NCBI GenBank assembly: GCA_964058805.1
Contig: CAXKVV010001273.1
Location: forward strand, 1-35,927
Length of the DNA stretch: 35,927 nucleotides
Direction: 5' to 3'
DNA from: Schoenoplectus triqueter
Lineage: Eukaryota; Streptophyta; Magnoliopsida; Poales; Cyperaceae
Made by a program: the position numbers and the translations under genes. Positions 11,892 to 23,312 of the stretch are shown here, piece by piece (position 1 is the first letter of the stretch; the number at the start of each line of letters is the position of its first letter). The notes under the pieces were generated by a model, which had not been told where the DNA came from, did not search any database, and was given only the letters and a program-made list of their open reading frames with translations.

Positions 11892-13997
11892 TTAAATAGC
11901 AGTAAAGGGACCATGGTTTCCCATCATTGGGCCCCACAAACCAGACTCATTTGGATATCCGTTTGCCTCACGGGTGCTGTCGGCACAGCAATATGGCTCA
12001 TGCCACTCCACTGGTAATGCACTTCCCACTGGCTTTATATCAACCTCACTTGTTTGAACATGCCCTAAAAATGGCAACGACAAACCTTGACCGGCTTCCA
12101 TCTCTTGCCCATGGACCCCACTACCAGCACCGATTGAGAACTGAAGTGCATGTAATGCGTGCAATCCGCTCGAATCTAACCCACTGTTGATATCTCCTAT
12201 GCCTAATTCACTTCCCTCTGCTCCACCCAAGAACTTGTTTTCGAGGTTAAGCCCGAGACCATAACCATACTTCCATTCGGAAAAATTAGCCGATGACTCT
12301 TGAAGTGGTAATTGCAGCCCAGAAAAGGAGAGATGGAGAGCAGTGGTTGCTGGCAGGTGGGGGTTTTGCATGTTAATGCCAGACTGCTTCTTTGGGTTCA
12401 CGCGCTTATTTTTACGGCATCCACCGCCGACTGGTACATTCCGAAGAGAGCCTCCTTTGGTCCAATAACGCCGGCATGTCTTGCAAAAGTACCTTGGCTG
12501 GGACAAGCTGTAGTTGTTGTAATAGCAGAATTTGGTGTGTGAAGAGTCGCACCTCGGGCATTTCAATGGTTGATCATGCTGGGGGCGCAACCTCCTGTCG
12601 ATTGGAGGAAGCGGGCCGCCAAGGTGGTGGGGACTTGGAATTAGCTCAGCAGACAGAGGTGATGATGTGTTCGTGCCGGCATCCTCATTAGCAATGCCCT
12701 GTCAATTGAATTACGTACATTGAGTAGTCGTTAAAGGAATTTCGGGTAGAAAAATAATTAATTGGATATGGAATATTGGAATAAATAGATATGTATTGAT
12801 TGATTAAAAAATTGGAAAATTCATTGGGATGTGTGATGATTTTGAGTGGTGGTTCTGGGAATGTGAACATCAACATCGATTTCAGGGACCAAAAATATAG
12901 CATGTGTTTGAAAGATAAAGTAGGAACCTTTTTTGGTGCTTAGTTTGTTGGAGGTAAGATAATTCAAATTTGATTTGTGAAGTTCAATTTCATGCATGAC
13001 TCCCGTTGCAAGGCATGCAGCCTCTTCTTCTAGAATGTCCATGCATTTACATTGCATAATTAAAGTATAATGAAACGATTTCATTGAGATGCCATTTTCA
13101 GTGGGCAACCAAAAAGAAACTAAGGCCAAGAAAATTAAACTGAGAGCAGAAAACTAGAGGCAGACTATTTATTTATATTTCATTTTGGTGTGTCAAAGCA
13201 CTACAATACAAGAGAATATATTCATTAGTTTATTTGATTCGTTTTGATGGATGATGAACCTAGAAAATTTGTTTTATACATAAAAATCCTTGCACTCTTG
13301 CTCCAATGCAAGGTTGCAAAACTTACATCAGAACGACAGTTTCTCGGAACACATTTAAGGTGCACTATATATCTTTATTTACATCTGCAATAATCTTTTT
13401 TCCGAGGCTGAACTTTAGATTCCCTAAAATTAACAGATGCTATATATGAACCTAGGTTTTTAAGATTTTAATTTAGAAAAACATATAAAGAACCTAGGGC
13501 TAGCTAGGGGGTTGTCTTCCAATTGTTTGTACAAATTTGCAGACTTGTTTTAGGGTCATCGTTTCAAATCATATATACGTGACACTATGCAAAAAATCAA
13601 AATATTAGAAGTAATCACAATATAATCGAAAGGATGGAAATTTTGAATCCTAAAAATTTGTCATGTTATTGACTCAATATTCATTGTTATGAAAAAAATA
13701 TATATTTTGGTTCTTTCCAATTTAACCAAAACCAAAAAAATAAAGAAATTTTGACTCTGTGAAAGATGTTTTATAATAAAAGCTTTCCAAGCCGTATGCT
13801 TCACCTTTGATAAAAATACGGTTCGATTACAGGGTAATTTCATGATAAATTGATAAAAACTAGATGTATTTTTCAACTGGAATTTATCTAAACTCAGAAG
13901 AGCAAGTACAAAAACTGAAAAAAAAAATTGTGATTTATTTTAAGTAAGTGCAATAGTTTACCTTAAGCCACTCAGAGGAATCCATGCAAATTTGCAT
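11892..13997 (-). CDS. Dof-type zinc-finger transcription factor (two exons)
   Basis: Plant-specific Dof proteins bind AAAG-core promoter sites in the nucleus. The coding sequence joins 13997-13962 (12 codons, [12 protein letters not shown]) to 12698-11892, giving 280 residues. The 1263-bp intron has donor AAG|GTAAAC and acceptor TTGACAG|GGC, both in phase 0. The Dof finger is complete: Cys59, Cys62, Cys84 and Cys87 in CX2CX21CX2C spacing, with the family's [17 protein letters not shown] and [15 protein letters not shown] blocks and then basic RKNKR. The exon 2 frame has no ATG near its start; the first exon supplies it. Upstream in-frame stops make 13997 the first start, and Met5 is an alternative. 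The N-terminal CMDSSEWL followed by [13 protein letters not shown] resembles my recollection of Arabidopsis DOF5.6/HCA2-type proteins, some of which act in vascular development; that subgroup is tentative. The C-terminal half is Gly/Ser-rich, as usual for Dof proteins. Confidence 0.93.
12699..13961 (-). other. Dof gene intron
   Basis: GT-AG intron of 1263 bp between the 36-base first coding exon and the main exon. It is AT-rich and no other gene is seen inside it. Confidence 0.85.
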
Positions 13998-14074
13998 ATT
14001 GAAGATTTGGCAACAAACTAATTAATTTATTAACTTGTACAGGCAACACTGCAAACTGGAGCAAGATCTGCTAG

Positions 14075-14086
14075 TTTATATATAGG
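14075..14086 (-). promoter_or_regulatory. TATA box of the Dof gene
   Basis: On the minus strand the sequence reads CCTATATATAAACTAG, about 80 bp upstream of the start codon. This would place transcription start near 14045-14050 and give a leader of about 50 bases. Further upstream (14120-14240) is a strong strand-asymmetric run, GA-rich on plus and CT-rich on the coding strand, as is common in plant core promoters. Confidence 0.6.
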
Positions 14087-14239
14087 CCTCCAGAATTTCC
14101 AAAAGATATCTAAGCAAACATGCCTGAACAGGGAAAGAGAAGCAGTGAGATTGAGAGAGGGAGGTATCAGATATGGAGAGACGAGATAGTGGGTTGGTGA
14201 GGAATAAATGGTAGGAAGAGATGGAGAGTGGTGGGGTGA

Positions 14240-14812
14240 AATAAGAAGCATGTATGAACAGGAAGCCGAACAGATGGGGGCCCCGCAGAGACTTCTGTGG
14301 GCCACTACTTGTCTAACACTGTTTTTTTTTTCATTCTTTTTTCTTTATTGAGAGATTAAATGTTGAGATTTACATTAGACAAGCCAACCTCTAGTAAAGA
14401 CTATTGTATCCGCAGTCTTTTTCTTGTTCTATTATTCGTCGCTAGTGAGTTGTTCGGAAATAATAATGATGGTGATTGGTGAATTTGTTGTACAAGACGA
14501 CGAGACTCTCTTTTAATTTTTTTTTTTTGGGTCATGGCAAAAGTTTCTGAAAATTTCTACAATTGAACAGAATATATTTTACACAAACGATTTATTTTCC
14601 TTAGCGGGAATAAAAAGTCAATTCAATTTCGTTTAAAATATTAGGATTGTATATATGGTAAAGTTTAGTAAGATGTAGTAGTAATCATGTTTGGTTCAAA
14701 AAAATAAAAGCATCCTCGTGACTTATGGAAGAAATATGAAGCAACAATGACCAAAAGAAGTGCTCAAAATGTTAGGAGTTTTAAAAGTTTAAATTAGCAA
14801 TTTTTAACCTTT
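14240..14812. other. Dof upstream region
   Basis: No gene is seen. This AT-rich sequence between the Dof promoter and the CACTA element presumably holds the distal promoter. Confidence 0.45.
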
Positions 14813-17090
14813 CACCACCAGAAAAATGTTATAGCACCGGTTTTCTAAACACTTTAGCACCGATTTTTCAACCATTTTATTAATCGGTTATTAATCAAAA
14901 ATCGGTGCTGAAGAGCACCCTTCAGCACCGATTATTACTCAAAAATCAATGCTAAAAGTGTTTTTTTTTAAAAAAAAAACTGTTGATTTTCTTCCATAAA
15001 AGGTCAATCGCCTCTGTTTCTACATTATGTTGCAGAAGAATGAAAATACATCATTATGATTCCTCACAATCAACATTATAGATAAAATATAATCTACTTT
15101 CTTCAAAAAAAATTAATCAGAAAATATTATATCACCTTCATGTGGAAGTCAACATAAAGCATCAATAGGCATGTCTTCATACTATAAAACAAATAAAAAT
15201 AAAAATATATAATAATTGCCATAGAACTACAATATATATTATCATGCTGCACAAAAGAGCATTAAAGGGTAATAGAATAAAATAAATAGGTACCTAGTAC
15301 TTGTGTGTCCTAGGGATACAAATGAGTAGAGTTTGAGCGAGTTGGGTTTAGTTTAAACTCAGCTCATTAAAATTCGAGTCGAGTCAATTGAGCTCGTGAA
15401 ATATTTCGAGCTGAAAATTTTAGTTCAAACTTGGCTCGTTACTATTCGAGCTGGCTCACGAGCCATTACATGTGCATTGACTCAATTTGACATTTAGATT
15501 TAGTACGTCTATAATTTATAAGATTAGTACATCTAGAAAACTGGTATAAGAGATGGTACAAAATTAATATATTAACAAAATATACTTTCAATGACATCTT
15601 CGCTATATTAATTTGAATAGATTGACCAATAAAAATCTACCGAGTCAGATATACGAATCTAGTCACGAGTGATTAAGAAACGTCGTTAAGCTACTGACAT
15701 GGTGAGATGGTGAGAAATAATGAGAGATTCGTTAGCATATTAGAGTTTGGCGGAAAAAAATATATAAACTATTTTTTATTTGAGCCACGAGCCGAACCAA
15801 CATCAACTCTAACTCGGCTCATTTAATTACCGAGCCAGATTAGTTTGAGCCAAATTAGTTTGAGTCATATTAGCTCAGGTCAATTTAGCTCAAACTTGAG
15901 TCGAGTCCGAGCTGACCCACGAACCCGAGCTTTTTTGTGGAGCCCTAGTGTGTCCAATGAAGTAGTAGCATGGAAAAACAAAATAAATTTTCAATGCATA
16001 TAGAAGTGATGTTATATACCAAAATATAGTGTTAATGTTATAAAATTAATTATAACTTATAGTATTTTGATTAAATTATAATTAAAAATATATAAGTTTG
16101 TGATATTGTTCTATTTTAACGTTTAAGTGCAGGTATGAGAAGAATCAAGCCAAACGGATTCTAAATTGGAGCTCGGGACTTTAAGCAGAGTCAAAACAGT
16201 ATAAATTTCACATGTTTACGGGTTGCAAAGATCTACACAGCGAAGTTGAGTAATCTTTGTGACCCGCAAAGATTTCGTTGTGGACTGCAAATATTTCTCA
16301 TAGGAAGTGACAACTAACAAACACAATAGAGGATTTATAAATATTTAAACCAAAGAGTAGAAACTAACCTAACGCTTTAAACTCTTGTGCAATTTCGTCA
16401 GCTAAATTTCTGAGATATTTGAAAGAAAATATTAGTTCTGCTACTGAAATCCGACACACAGAGAATCAAACCAGCTTGCATAATCAATAATAAACGACAT
16501 TGTCTCATAGGATTGATCCAATTTGATGATAAGTCTACCAACATACTCAGAACCATAAATCAAAACAACTGATGATTAATCAAGAGCTAGGGGGAAGAGA
16601 GAGAGGATAGGATAGGGCTCAAGCAGCGGCAGAGGGGGGCTAGAGTTTAAAGTGGCAGAGTTGGGGGGAGATTTTGGTACTTAGAAAATTTTTTAAATGA
16701 AGTCGAAAGAAGGAGAAAGAGAGAGTCAGGGAGAAGATTTAAATTTTAAAATTTTAAAACATATCTTTAACATCAGTTTTATAAAAAAATTATTGTTAAA
16801 GATAAATTTTTACACTGATTTTTTTAAGAAAACTAGTGCTAAAGGTCTTTCGATCTGGTTTTGATAAATAACCGGTGCTAAGAGTTTACCTTTAGCAATG
16901 ATTTTTTTTTTTAAAAAAAATGGTTCTAAATGTCTAAACTATTTTTTACTTTATTTTGGAAATGGTTTTTCTATAAAAACCGTTGTTAAATATTTCATAA
17001 AAAATTCATAATGCCACTAACCACTTTTAGCAACTGTTATTAAATTAACCGGTGCTAATTGGACATTTCTAAAACCCTTTTTTAATAGTG
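14813..17090. mobile_element. Non-autonomous CACTA (En/Spm) element
   Basis: The left end reads CACCACCAGAAAAATG, a worn form of CACTACAAGAAAAA. The right end on the other strand reads CACTATTAAAAAAGGG. The 3-bp target duplication TTT lies on both sides (14810-14812 and 17091-17093), as CACTA elements make; in this T-rich context it is weak evidence alone. Subterminal copies of AGCACCGRTTTTT occur in both orientations near the left end (14833-14935), and CCGGTGCTAA copies occur near the right end (about 16870 and 17050). These match the short subterminal repeats bound by CACTA transposases. No transposase frame remains. A hAT MITE is nested inside. Confidence 0.82.
15311..15947. mobile_element. 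hAT-type MITE nested in the CACTA element
   Basis: The 637-bp insert has short inverted ends, TAGGGAT on the left and TAGGGCT on the right read in reverse. It is flanked by a perfect 8-bp direct repeat GTGTGTCC (15303-15310 and 15948-15955), the hAT target-duplication length. Both halves carry many GAGCTCG, GAGCC and CGAGTC words in opposite orientation, as in a widespread plant family whose ends are rich in GAGCCGAGC motifs. It encodes nothing. Confidence 0.85.
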
Positions 17091-17093
17091 TTT

Positions 17094-18135
17094 TCTTTAT
17101 TTTTCTCCCCCAGAAATAATATTATCTTTTCGCTCGTTTTGTTTTTCATTTAAAGAGTAAAAGAGCTTTTTGTCTTTCATTTACTTTGACTTCTATCTAT
17201 TGACAATTTCATTAATTATAATAATTTTTCACTTTGATTCGAATGAGTAGTTCCCAGATATGAACTAATGTCAAAGGTAAATATATAAAGCAAGTGGATA
17301 AGGAAAATTCGAAAAAAAAGGTGTTTCTTTCCTCTGTTTTAAACTTTTAATTGTTATCAAGAGTGTTACGCACAGAAAATTTAGTTCACAAAAGACCATT
17401 TGGTTATCCTTTAGTTTAAAGACATGCATAAGCATATTAGAACAACACGATTACACATAAAAAAAAAAAGAATAGCAAAAGAGAAACAGAAAGATATACA
17501 ATTTTTTTTTCTTTATCAAGCGTGCGGCATATGCTTCTTTTCATTGGTTTTATTCATTATATTGTATCTTTTAACCTACTTATTAATATATTTCAGTTTT
17601 CTTTAAAAATTTGTTCTAGTGAATAGAATATATTCCCAGGTTATCTTTGACCAAAACGGTCTGTGTGGCACACATTGACACAGAAACCTACCTGCTGACA
17701 TTTTTTTATAATAATTATTTTTTTTCATTCTGGTAATACATTCTAAATTTAAATCAGACCTTTCAAATTTTATCCGACGTCTCAAAAACTTTAAACAACA
17801 CATCCCTAAATTTAAATCGGACATTTTAAATCTCATCCGACGTCTTAAAAACTATAACAACAGTAGCAGAAAATACCGATATTGTACAGTAACAACTATA
17901 CAAGATACCGTGAGCTTAACTCAAAAATTATATCAAATTATCTTTAAATTTTAATTTATCATACTCATTTAATTTTTTATATGAAAATATTGTGGGATGC
18001 AAAAATTTGAAGTGTTTTGAGTTTTTTAAGTCACCATTTTTTATTTTTAAAATGATGTTCAAATATTAATTATTTTATTATTATTTTAAAAAAAAAAGAT
18101 GACTCCGTGAGTTTAAGCTCACGGAATCTTTACTC
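17094..18135. other. AT-rich intergenic region
   Basis: No supported gene. A 60-codon frame at 17424-17606 is low-complexity. An imperfect inverted pair, CCGTGAGCTTAACTCA near 17906 and TGAGTTTAAGCTCACGG at 18109-18125, could mark a further decayed small element. Confidence 0.45.
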
Positions 18136-18470
18136 ATTATAATAATTATATTATTAATAATAAGAGTGATAAAAATAAATTTTGAAATCTACGAATGATT
18201 GTGCGTCACTGGCAGTGACGCGGAGCAAACACGCCACTATCAGTGGTGTCTTTCTATAAAACAGTGTAAACGTACCACTGACAGTGACGCATTTGCTTTT
18301 GCTCATCATGATTACCGTTGGATCAACATTACTACTGTCAATCATCCACCAAAGATGTCACTAACAGTGACGCGTTACTTAAAGATATCACCGCCAGTGA
18401 ATCACTATTATTCGTAGATTTTAAATTTAACTTTTATCACTCATATTATTAATAATATAATTATTATAAT
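18136..18470. mobile_element. MITE with 61-bp inverted ends and internal palindromes
   Basis: Left arm 18136-18196 and right arm 18410-18470 are inverted copies, sharing AATAATTATATTATTAATAA at the outer side and AAATCTACGAAT at the inner side with few mismatches. Between them lie five short palindromes built on GTCACTG-N-CAGTGAC (about 18203, 18232, 18271, 18357 and 18387). The target duplication is unclear in the AT-rich flank, so the superfamily is not assigned. The short forward and reverse frames over it are by-products. Confidence 0.8.
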
Positions 18471-20295
18471 TATTATATACAAAAAAAATCTGTTGGAAAT
18501 GATATGGCGTGAGCCAAGAATTTCTCAGGCCATGCAACAAAAGACTAACATTTACAGAATCGAAAGCCTGACTCTACTGGCTGGGCCCCACCTCATTCAT
18601 ACCTGTCAGAGAAATAGCAGGAGTTTATGCTCTAGGTTCACCATTTAATTTTTGCATCACGATCAGATGGACCTTTGTGATTGAGGACAGACTTTGAACA
18701 TCCTTCGATTTACAATGACACTATTTTTTCTACTCAAATATTTTAAATATTACGATATTTTCCGAATGTATGTATTCATAAACTATTCTGAAATCATATA
18801 TTTAAATAACTAAAAATATTCAAAATATTTTTTCTAAGTAACAAATAGAAATATTCTGAATGCATGAACTTTAAACACGTGTATCCAAAATGAACAGCCG
18901 GTCTGAATATGTGTTTAAAAGAAAATGTAAATACATATATTTACAATTCATTCTAGACGCATGCATTTAATATTTTAATTTCAATTTGTTTGTTTTTGTT
19001 ATTAGATTATTTTTTCTGTTTTTTAAGTTATTTGAACAATCTCATTCAATCAAAACCGTTAGAGTTATGTATTTAGAAAATAGATATAATGTTCTTCAAT
19101 ATTTTATAACAAAGATATTCTTGTCAAACATCTCAAAATGTGGATAGACAATCAAAATATCTCTGTAATTGAAAGCTTATTCTTATCCATTTAGGTAATT
19201 TATTTTTCTAATTACAAACTGGATATAAATATTATTTTATTGAAGTATGGTTTTACTGAAAGAAATATGACAAAAACAATATTTATATCAAAACAAAATA
19301 AAATCATTAATATCTCTTTTAACATATATAATAAAATTGATGTCAAAAACAATATCAATAATCTCATCTGTATGTGAGATCCCTGAAATTTAATTAGAGT
19401 GCACATCATTATTATAATAATGGTCAGATGCTTGGTTTTTCATTTTCAATTACTCTAAAAATATTTATGGAGCAGACAATAGACCTGATCCAGGAAATGA
19501 TCTAGGTCCTTCCATCGTAAAAATATAGTTGATTTTTTGGGGAAAAAGATTTCTCTGCTTACATATATCTTTTTCTTCGTCTCTCATCCCAAGCAAGGTA
19601 TATGTTCTTCTCGATCCAAGTCTCGGTACATCAAAAGTCACAAAGCCTGCCGCCGTGCCGTGTATTTTCTCAGTCTAACCCTCTTAAGTCTTAAGATCCC
19701 TTTTGCATTCTACTCCTATCAAAATCTGATTTCTGATATCTGATATCTGATACATTATGTCAAAGTTGCTTAGATAGTACTCGAAGTCGAGATATCATGA
19801 GTGACATATAATAGCCTTACTGAGATATATTAAATATTTCATGTATAAGTAATTTGTAATGAATAAAGAATTCTGTAATAGTAGTCCAAACTATGTAAAA
19901 ACTTGTCCAGTGCATCTTTCATGAATGCATGAACGATTTCTAGTATTTTAATTTAATAAATGATATCAACATATGATTTTGATATTTGATTGAATTATCA
20001 GTGTACCATCAAAACTTATTAAATTATCAATATCTTCATCAAAATATTAAAATTTACATTTTTTTTTCTATCTAAATTTGTCATACTTTCTATCATCCCT
20101 TTTTCATTTAATTTATTATTGATCTTTTTTAAATATTTATCTGACCAAATTATCTCCTGAAATGGAGATGTCATTCTCATTTGAAAGCAATGTCAAGTTT
20201 TTAACTATGTTGTTTGATTGTTGTTGGGAATCTATTGTTTTATTTGATTTTGACGATTGTTTGTTATAGATACAGTAGAAACAATCAACCAAACC
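18471..20295. other. Intergenic, no supported gene
   Basis: AT-rich DNA. A frame at 19537-19743 lacks an ATG start and has no domain. A small GATATCTGATATCTGATA tandem occurs at about 19733-19751. Confidence 0.5.
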
Positions 20296-20432
20296 ATTCT
20301 TTGAAGAAGTCCATAGGTTATACGCGCGCACACATTATCCAATTTCTACCCCCAATCCCGTACAAGCGGGATTCGAACTCTAGACCTTCAAGGAGGGTTG
20401 TGTCACCATAAACTACGCTAAGTAACGGCGAC
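20296..20432 (-). mobile_element. tRNA-derived SINE-like sequence
   Basis: On the minus strand an A-box-like TAGCGTAGTTTATGG (20420-20406) is followed about 25 bases later by a B-box-like GAGTTCGAATCCCG (20380-20367). This is the internal RNA polymerase III promoter arrangement of tRNA-derived SINEs. It does not fold as a full tRNA that I can see. The 3' end and target duplication were not identified, so the extent is approximate. Confidence 0.45.
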
Positions 20433-21089
20433 AACTAAAACATTCTTGATACTAATTTCTAAGCTATTCAGATCTAGTGCAATCTCTTCGTGGGACTGAA
20501 ATCCACGTGAAATAATGAGATTGTGATTGACAGGAGTAATGGGTTATGAACAACCGCACAGGAAGTCAAGAACGAAATTAAAATGTTTGACTGCTCAATT
20601 ACTGATACTAGGTGAAATTAGTTAATTCGGCATACTTAGTTTGGATACCTTAGCTTTTTTGAATTTTTGATGTTTATATGAGAAAATAGAATATTTGATG
20701 TTTAGATGGAGATATTGATAATTCAAGAGGCCTTTGATGGGAACGTAATAATTTCATCCTAAAAAATGCTATCGTTACTATTGATAATTCAAGAGGCCTA
20801 GTGTTTTATTTTTAGTTTATTTTAATTTATTTTAGACTAAAGACTTTGTTGTTGTTATTATTTGTATTGGTTTTTGTCACTTCTTAAATGCAATAATTAA
20901 ATATAGAACTTCTCTTATTTCAATAATTAAACATTTTCTTTAATAAAAATATTTTTAAGCAAATAAAATAAAATCATTAGATAAATTGAAAAGAAAACAA
21001 ATATAAGGGAATTTCCAATGAAAAACGGCGAAAGCTCATTTTGGAAGGCTATAATAGAAAAAACAGTTATTTCTATTATATAATAATAA
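20433..21089. other. Intergenic, no supported gene
   Basis: AT-rich. It includes a perfect 20-bp direct repeat, ATTGATAATTCAAGAGGCCT, at 20714-20733 and 20780-20799. Confidence 0.5.
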
Positions 21090-23312
21090 GGGTTTGTTTG
21101 ACACTTCATGGAATAACAAAAAGTAAGAATAAAATTATTATTCGGACGAATTAATTTGTCAAACAAATTTTAGACTAAGTAGAAGAGTGCTAATTTGGTA
21201 TACCAATTTATAGGTGGAATACCGGATTAGCTCTCGTCTGAATAGCAATTATTATTTGATTATATTATATTATATTATATTATTATGATTATGATTTATG
21301 ATTATTATATTATTATATTATGATTATGATTATAAATTTATAATTTATTATTATATTATTATTATTTATTATATTATTATTAAATTATCATTATCATTAT
21401 CATTATTATTATATTATCATCACTAATAATATTATTATATTATTATAATAATTGTTATTATTATATATTATCATCATTGTTAGTATTATTTTATTATAAT
21501 AAATATGATTTTAGTATTATGATTATATTATTATTATATTATGATGATTATGTCTATGATTATTATTACTTATTATTATTATGATTATTATTATGATTAT
21601 TATTATTATTATTATTATTATTATGTTGTTATATTATTATATTATGATTATATTATTATGATCATAATTATTATTATTATTATTCTAATTATATTTTTAT
21701 TATATTATTATTATTATTACTATAATTATTATTATCATGATTATGATTATGATTATGATTATTATTTAATTATATTATATTATATTATATTATATTATTA
21801 TGATTATATTATTAAAATTATGATTATTTATTATTATCATATTATTATGATTATGGTTATAATTATAATTTATTATTATTATATTACTATATTACTATAT
21901 TATGATTATGTTTATATTTTTATTATATTACTATGATTACGGCTACGAATATTATTATTTATTATTTATTATTTATTATGATTATGATTATAATTTTTGT
22001 ATTATTATCATCATCATTATTAGTATCATAATTATTCATATTTTAACGATTCTGATTAACTGTTGACAAATGATATTTTCACTTTTCTGAATAATTTAGA
22101 ATATTACTTTTCTACCACTATTTTAAAAAAAATTACTATTATATTGCTCTTTCAAAATTACTATTCTTCTAAAATTATTCCTTAAGGGTCCGTTTGGCAA
22201 ATTAAGGAATAGCTTTGAAAGAGTGGTAATTTTGGAAGAATGACATAATAATATTTTTTTGGAAGAGTGGTAGAAGAGTGGTATTCTTGACTATTCGGAA
22301 GAGCGAAAATATCGTTTGGCAGTTGTTACTCAGAATAGTTAAAATATGAATAATTATAATACTAATAATGATGATGATAATAATATTAGTAAAATAATAA
22401 TCATAATATTAAGATAATAATAATAATAAAGTAATAAAAAATAATCATAATAAATAATAATATTATAATAGTAATATAATAAAAATATAAACATAATCAT
22501 AATATAGTAATATAATAATAAAAAAATATATTACAGTCATAATTATAATAATATAATAATAATAAGTAATCATAATTTTAATAATATAATCATAATATAA
22601 TAATCATAATCATAATCATGATAATAATAATTATAGTCATAATCATAATAATATAACCATAATCATAATCATAGTAATATAATAATAAAAATATAATCAT
22701 AATCATCAAAATAATTATAAATAATTATAATTATAATAATATAATAATAAATTAATCATCACTATAATCAACCTATAATAATATAATACAACATAATAAA
22801 ATAATAATAATAAGTAATAATAATCATAATCATAATCATCATAATAAATAATATAATAATAAATAATCTTGATCATAATAATATAATAATAAAATAATTA
22901 TATTTATATTCATAATATAATAATATAATATTAAAATTTTATTTATAATAATAATAATTAATATAATAATACTAATGATAACGATAATATAATAACAATA
23001 ATGATAATAATAATTTAATAATAATATAATGATAATAATAATAATAAATAATAATCATAATATTAATATAATAATAAATATAATATAATAATATAATAAT
23101 ACTAAATCTTAATCATAATCATAATATAATATAATCAAACAATAATCGCTATTCCGACGAGATCTAATCTGATATTGCACCTATAAATTAGTATATCAAA
23201 TTAGCACTATTCCGCACTCTTCTACTTAGTCTAAAATTCATTTGGTAAATTAATTTATCGAAATAGTTATTCTATTTCAACTTTTTGCTATTCCATTGAG
23301 GCCAAACACTCC
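21090..23312. mobile_element. 2.2-kb foldback element with triplet-repeat arms
   Basis: Two arms of about 1.1 kb are inverted copies around a centre near 22195. Outer ends match: GGGTTTGTTTGAC...GGAATAAC on the left against GGAGTGTTTGGCC...GGAATAGC read inward from the right. Both then share TTTTAGACTAAGTAGAAGAGTG and ATTTATAGGTG blocks. The inner ends match as well (AATTTTGGAAGAAT, GGTAGAAGAGTGG and TTAAAATATGAATAATTAT blocks). Between outer and inner blocks the left arm is ATT/ATG-type triplets (about 21250-22030) and the right arm is the complementary AAT/CAT type (about 22345-23130). The right half alone (22186-23312) has its own terminal inverted repeats GGGTCCGTTTGGC/GGAGTGTTTGGCC and a TTAA on each side. 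The structure therefore looks like two MITE copies joined head to head. A long forward frame of Tyr/Ile over the triplets is an artefact. Confidence 0.82.

Noticed and set aside
12312..12691. Plus-strand frames across the Dof exon
   Set aside because: They are shadows of the minus-strand Dof coding region, which explains the sequence fully.
20367..20420. A functional tRNA gene
   Set aside because: A- and B-box-like motifs are present but no cloverleaf with a 7-bp acceptor stem is visible; a SINE is a better reading.
21541..21936. 131-residue Tyr/Ile-rich open frame
   Set aside because: It is a translation of ATT/TAT triplet repeats within the foldback arm.
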